Shown here in pieces: positions 5,426-7,186 of a stretch of 7,186 bases of DNA. Both the position numbers and the translations under genes were made by a program. The DNA lies in NCBI GenBank assembly GCA_913052435.1, contig CAJXDV010000047.1, positions 1 through 7,186 of the forward strand, read 5' to 3'. Position 1 is the first letter of the stretch. Each line of letters begins with the position of its first letter. The notes below the pieces were generated by a model. The model saw only the letters and a program-made list of their open reading frames with translations, made no database searches and was not told where the DNA came from. This DNA is from an uncultured Pelagibacteraceae bacterium (GTDB lineage: Bacteria > Pseudomonadota > Alphaproteobacteria > Pelagibacterales > Pelagibacteraceae).

Positions 5426-6307
5426 ATGATGATAGGATTCTCTCTAAAGCCTAGAAATGCGCGAATAAGTGATTTTGAAAAACAACTAATTTATTTTGAA
5501 AATATTGGTGCCGAAAGCGTGGAGATACCACTTTATGAGCTAGATATAATTTGTGGCAAACAAATTGTACAAGATGAATTAATATTTTTGCAACAAACAC
5601 TTAAGATCTCTAATTTAAATCGCTCCCTACATGGATCAATATCTGTCAATTTAATGGATGATGAATATTTAAATGATCATAAAGAAGTTTTAAAAAGAGA
5701 TATAGAAATCAGTGAGGCCATAAACAGCTTGATACTCGTCACTCATTTTGGTTACACAAGTAAAAAAAATTACGAAAATAAAAATATTTACAATAAACTT
5801 TTAGCAAAGCAACTAGAGACGTATTATGAAATGGCAGAATATGCAAAGGCACACAATGTTATTCTTGCTGTTGAAAATTTATTTCCATTTACACAAAAAG
5901 ATTATGCGCCCCTACCAAGTGAAATAGCTGAACAAATTTCATTGCTTTCACACTCTAATGCAAAGGTAACTATTGATTTTAGTCATGCTTATATCAATTG
6001 TTCCCTGAATAATGTTAACTATATTGAAGAAATAAAATCACTTGCTCCACTAACAAAACACCTTCATTTACATGATTCTTTTGGCAAGCTTAAAGTTATG
6101 GATACATACATTCATTCAGAAGACGTAACTTACGGTCAAGGTGATATTCATTTACCGTTGGGATGGGGGGACATTCCTTTCAAAAAAATTTTTTCTGATA
6201 TTCAATTTCCTTCAAATATTATTTTAAACTTTGAGCTATCTCTTAGATATGAAAGATATTATAAAAAAAATTTTGACATTGCAAAAGAATTAATAAAGTT
6301 AAGATAG
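5426..6307 (+). CDS. Sugar phosphate isomerase/epimerase family TIM-barrel protein (AP_endonuc_2 fold)
   Basis: The 293-residue soluble protein has the strand pattern of the xylose-isomerase-like/endonuclease IV TIM barrel: GAESVEIPL (28-36), NRSLHGSI (65-72), LILVTHFGY (102-110), VILAVENLF (145-153), VTIDFSH (181-187), HLHLHDSFG (212-220) and ILNFELS (266-272). Likely divalent-metal ligands are E150, D184, H216 and E270, with H69, H107 and H187 nearby; GQGDIHLPLGWGDIPF (237-252) is the usual closing loop. The same family includes IolE, IolI and many epimerases; true endonuclease IV needs more histidines. It is the first gene of the rightward operon, divergent from the importer, and its stop overlaps the ribosome binding site of the phosphoesterase. 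It probably handles the sugar or polyol part of the imported compound. M1 or M2 could be the start, and no clear Shine-Dalgarno is seen. Confidence 0.87.
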   Translation: MMIGFSLKPRNARISDFEKQLIYFENIGAESVEIPLYELDIICGKQIVQDELIFLQQTLKISNLNRSLHGSISVNLMDDEYLNDHKEVLKRDIEISEAINSLILVTHFGYTSKKNYENKNIYNKLLAKQLETYYEMAEYAKAHNVILAVENLFPFTQKDYAPLPSEIAEQISLLSHSNAKVTIDFSHAYINCSLNNVNYIEEIKSLAPLTKHLHLHDSFGKLKVMDTYIHSEDVTYGQGDIHLPLGWGDIPFKKIFSDIQFPSNIILNFELSLRYERYYKKNFDIAKELIKLR

Positions 6308-6310
6308 GGA
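6307..6310 (+). promoter_or_regulatory. Ribosome binding site that supports the TTG start at 6317
   Basis: GGGA begins on the last base of the isomerase stop codon (TAG 6305-6307) and ends six bases before TTG 6317. It supports tight translational linkage of the two genes and this non-ATG start. Confidence 0.6.
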
Positions 6311-6316
6311 AATTTT

Positions 6317-7090
6317 TTGAATAATAATTTTTTTATTTGTCAATTAAGCGATATTCATTTTACTGATGATTTTGATAAATTATTTAATCAAATAAATACT
6401 GCTGAACAGTTTAAAAAAGCAGTTAATTTTTGTAATAATTTAAACCCCCAACCAGATCTTTATATTATTTCAGGTGATTTAATTCATGACAAGCCACAAT
6501 ATTATGAAAATTTTATTAATATAACTAATCTTCTTCAAAAACCATACTACCTTATGATGGGCAATCATGATGTGCGGGATCAATTGCGCAAATTCATTTC
6601 CGATAAAAGTTTAATTGATTCTAATGGTTATATAAACTTTTCACTAAATAATCATCCGATTAGAATAATTTGTTTAGATACGGCAGTAGAAAATATGGTT
6701 GAAGGAGAAATTAGTATTGAAACAATGAAGTGGTTAAAAGATGAGTTAAGCAAGGATTTGAACAAAACCACAATCATTTTTATGCATCATCCCCCAATAA
6801 ATATTGGTAGTCAACTATTTGATGATATTAAATGTAAAAATGGTAATGAATTTCTTCAATTTACTAAAGAATACCAAAATATTTCAAAAATTGTTTTTGG
6901 TCACGTACATTGTAAATTCAGTAAAAATGTAGAAAATCAGGAATTATTAAGCTGTCCTAGTTCGTCATTTCAAATTCCAATTGATGCTAAATCTCCAGAA
7001 AATCTTCTTATGGATAACTCTAGTTACATTCAATTATTTAAATGGGATAAAGACCTTAACTTAGATATTCATACAATAAATATTAACTAA
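6317..7090 (+). CDS. Cytoplasmic metallophosphoesterase, GpdQ/CpdA-like phosphodiesterase
   Basis: The 257-residue calcineurin-like enzyme shows all blocks of the class III phosphodiesterase family: SDIHF, with D12 and H14; SGDLIHD, with D54; MGNHD, with N83 and H84; FMHHPP, with H157; and VFGHVHCKF, with H196 and H198. From memory, the GpdQ ligands are D8, H10, D50, N80, H156, H195 and H197, so offsets here are +4, +4, +4, +3, +1, +1, +1. GpdQ hydrolyses glycerophosphodiesters and CpdA hydrolyses cAMP; both are about 275 residues. There is no signal peptide, so it acts in the cytoplasm, after import. The start is TTG: no ATG lies before the DxH motif, and GGGA precedes it. With a Ugp-like importer alongside, a phosphodiester substrate is the leading idea; cAMP or another cyclic nucleotide is the alternative. 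Confidence 0.88.
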   Translation: MNNNFFICQLSDIHFTDDFDKLFNQINTAEQFKKAVNFCNNLNPQPDLYIISGDLIHDKPQYYENFINITNLLQKPYYLMMGNHDVRDQLRKFISDKSLIDSNGYINFSLNNHPIRIICLDTAVENMVEGEISIETMKWLKDELSKDLNKTTIIFMHHPPINIGSQLFDDIKCKNGNEFLQFTKEYQNISKIVFGHVHCKFSKNVENQELLSCPSSSFQIPIDAKSPENLLMDNSSYIQLFKWDKDLNLDIHTININ

Positions 7091-7186
7091 GAATTTAGAG
7101 GAGTTTTATCAATTTCTTAATTCTATTTTAGGATTCATTGGTTGTTAAAAATCAAGTCATTTTAGGGGAAAAAAATATTTTTACTT
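7091..7186. other. Terminal non-coding stretch with orphan Shine-Dalgarno and right repeat
   Basis: After the phosphoesterase stop there is AGAGGAG (7097-7103), a good Shine-Dalgarno, but no ATG, GTG or TTG at a usable distance and a TAA soon after. No hairpin terminator is visible. The window ends shortly after the right repeat copy, before any next gene can be seen. Confidence 0.5.
7132..7155 (+). repeat. 24-bp direct repeat, right copy (possible att-like site)
   Basis: This copy reads GATTCATTGGTTGT, then T, then AAAAATCAA: 23 of 24 positions identical to 1972-1995, in the same orientation. It starts 42 bases after the phosphoesterase stop. Read on the minus strand it also contains an ATG (7138) at the place equivalent to ATG 1978, but that frame opens MNPKIELRN and stops at once. 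Confidence 0.8.

Noticed and set aside
1..7186. tRNA, rRNA, CRISPR array, transposase or toxin-antitoxin pair
   Set aside because: I looked on both strands and saw no tRNA-like cloverleaf, regularly spaced repeats, DDE-type transposase or recombinase motif, or paired small genes.

Overview
The window is AT-rich throughout and has short gene spacings, as in streamlined, low-GC Gram-negative genomes. The Sec-type signal peptide on a binding protein, the UgpB-like ABC importer and an FNR-type palindrome suit a proteobacterium. A free-living marine alphaproteobacterium is my best guess, but this is inference: no rRNA or other taxonomic marker is present.

Left part (1-1390): a possible C-terminal scrap of an upstream gene, then a four-helix membrane protein (104-517) ending at a GC-rich hairpin (556-575). 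Next come a small soluble protein on the minus strand (590-886) and a divergent DUF4345-like membrane protein (about 963-1358). The short gap between the last two holds a perfect FNR/CRP-family palindrome, TTGAT-CTAT-ATCAA (912-925). By eye this part is less AT-rich than what follows.

Right part (1388-7090): two divergent transcription units share a 380-bp, extremely AT-rich intergenic region (5046-5425). Leftward runs a Ugp-like ABC importer: binding protein (3762-5045), a strong 11-bp stem-loop (3717-3752), then two permeases overlapping by ATGA. A histidine-phosphatase gene (1388-1963) follows on the same strand. Rightward runs an AP-endonuclease-2/IolE-like TIM-barrel isomerase/epimerase (5426-6307), then a metallophosphoesterase (6317-7090) whose seven metal ligands have almost the spacing of GpdQ glycerophosphodiesterase. 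No ATPase of the importer is in the window.

The simplest reading is a scavenging locus: the importer brings in a small, probably phosphorylated compound (glycerophosphodiester or sugar-phosphate type), the cytoplasmic metallophosphoesterase hydrolyses it, and the TIM-barrel enzyme processes the sugar or polyol released. The substrate is inference. A palindromic operator candidate lies between the -35 and -10 of the predicted importer promoter.

The most unusual observation is a 24-bp direct repeat with one mismatch (1972-1995 and 7132-7155, 5,160 bp apart). It brackets exactly the importer/isomerase/phosphoesterase block and ends sharply on both sides. This looks like the footprint of a cassette inserted by site-specific recombination at the 5' end of the histidine-phosphatase gene, although no recombinase lies between the copies.
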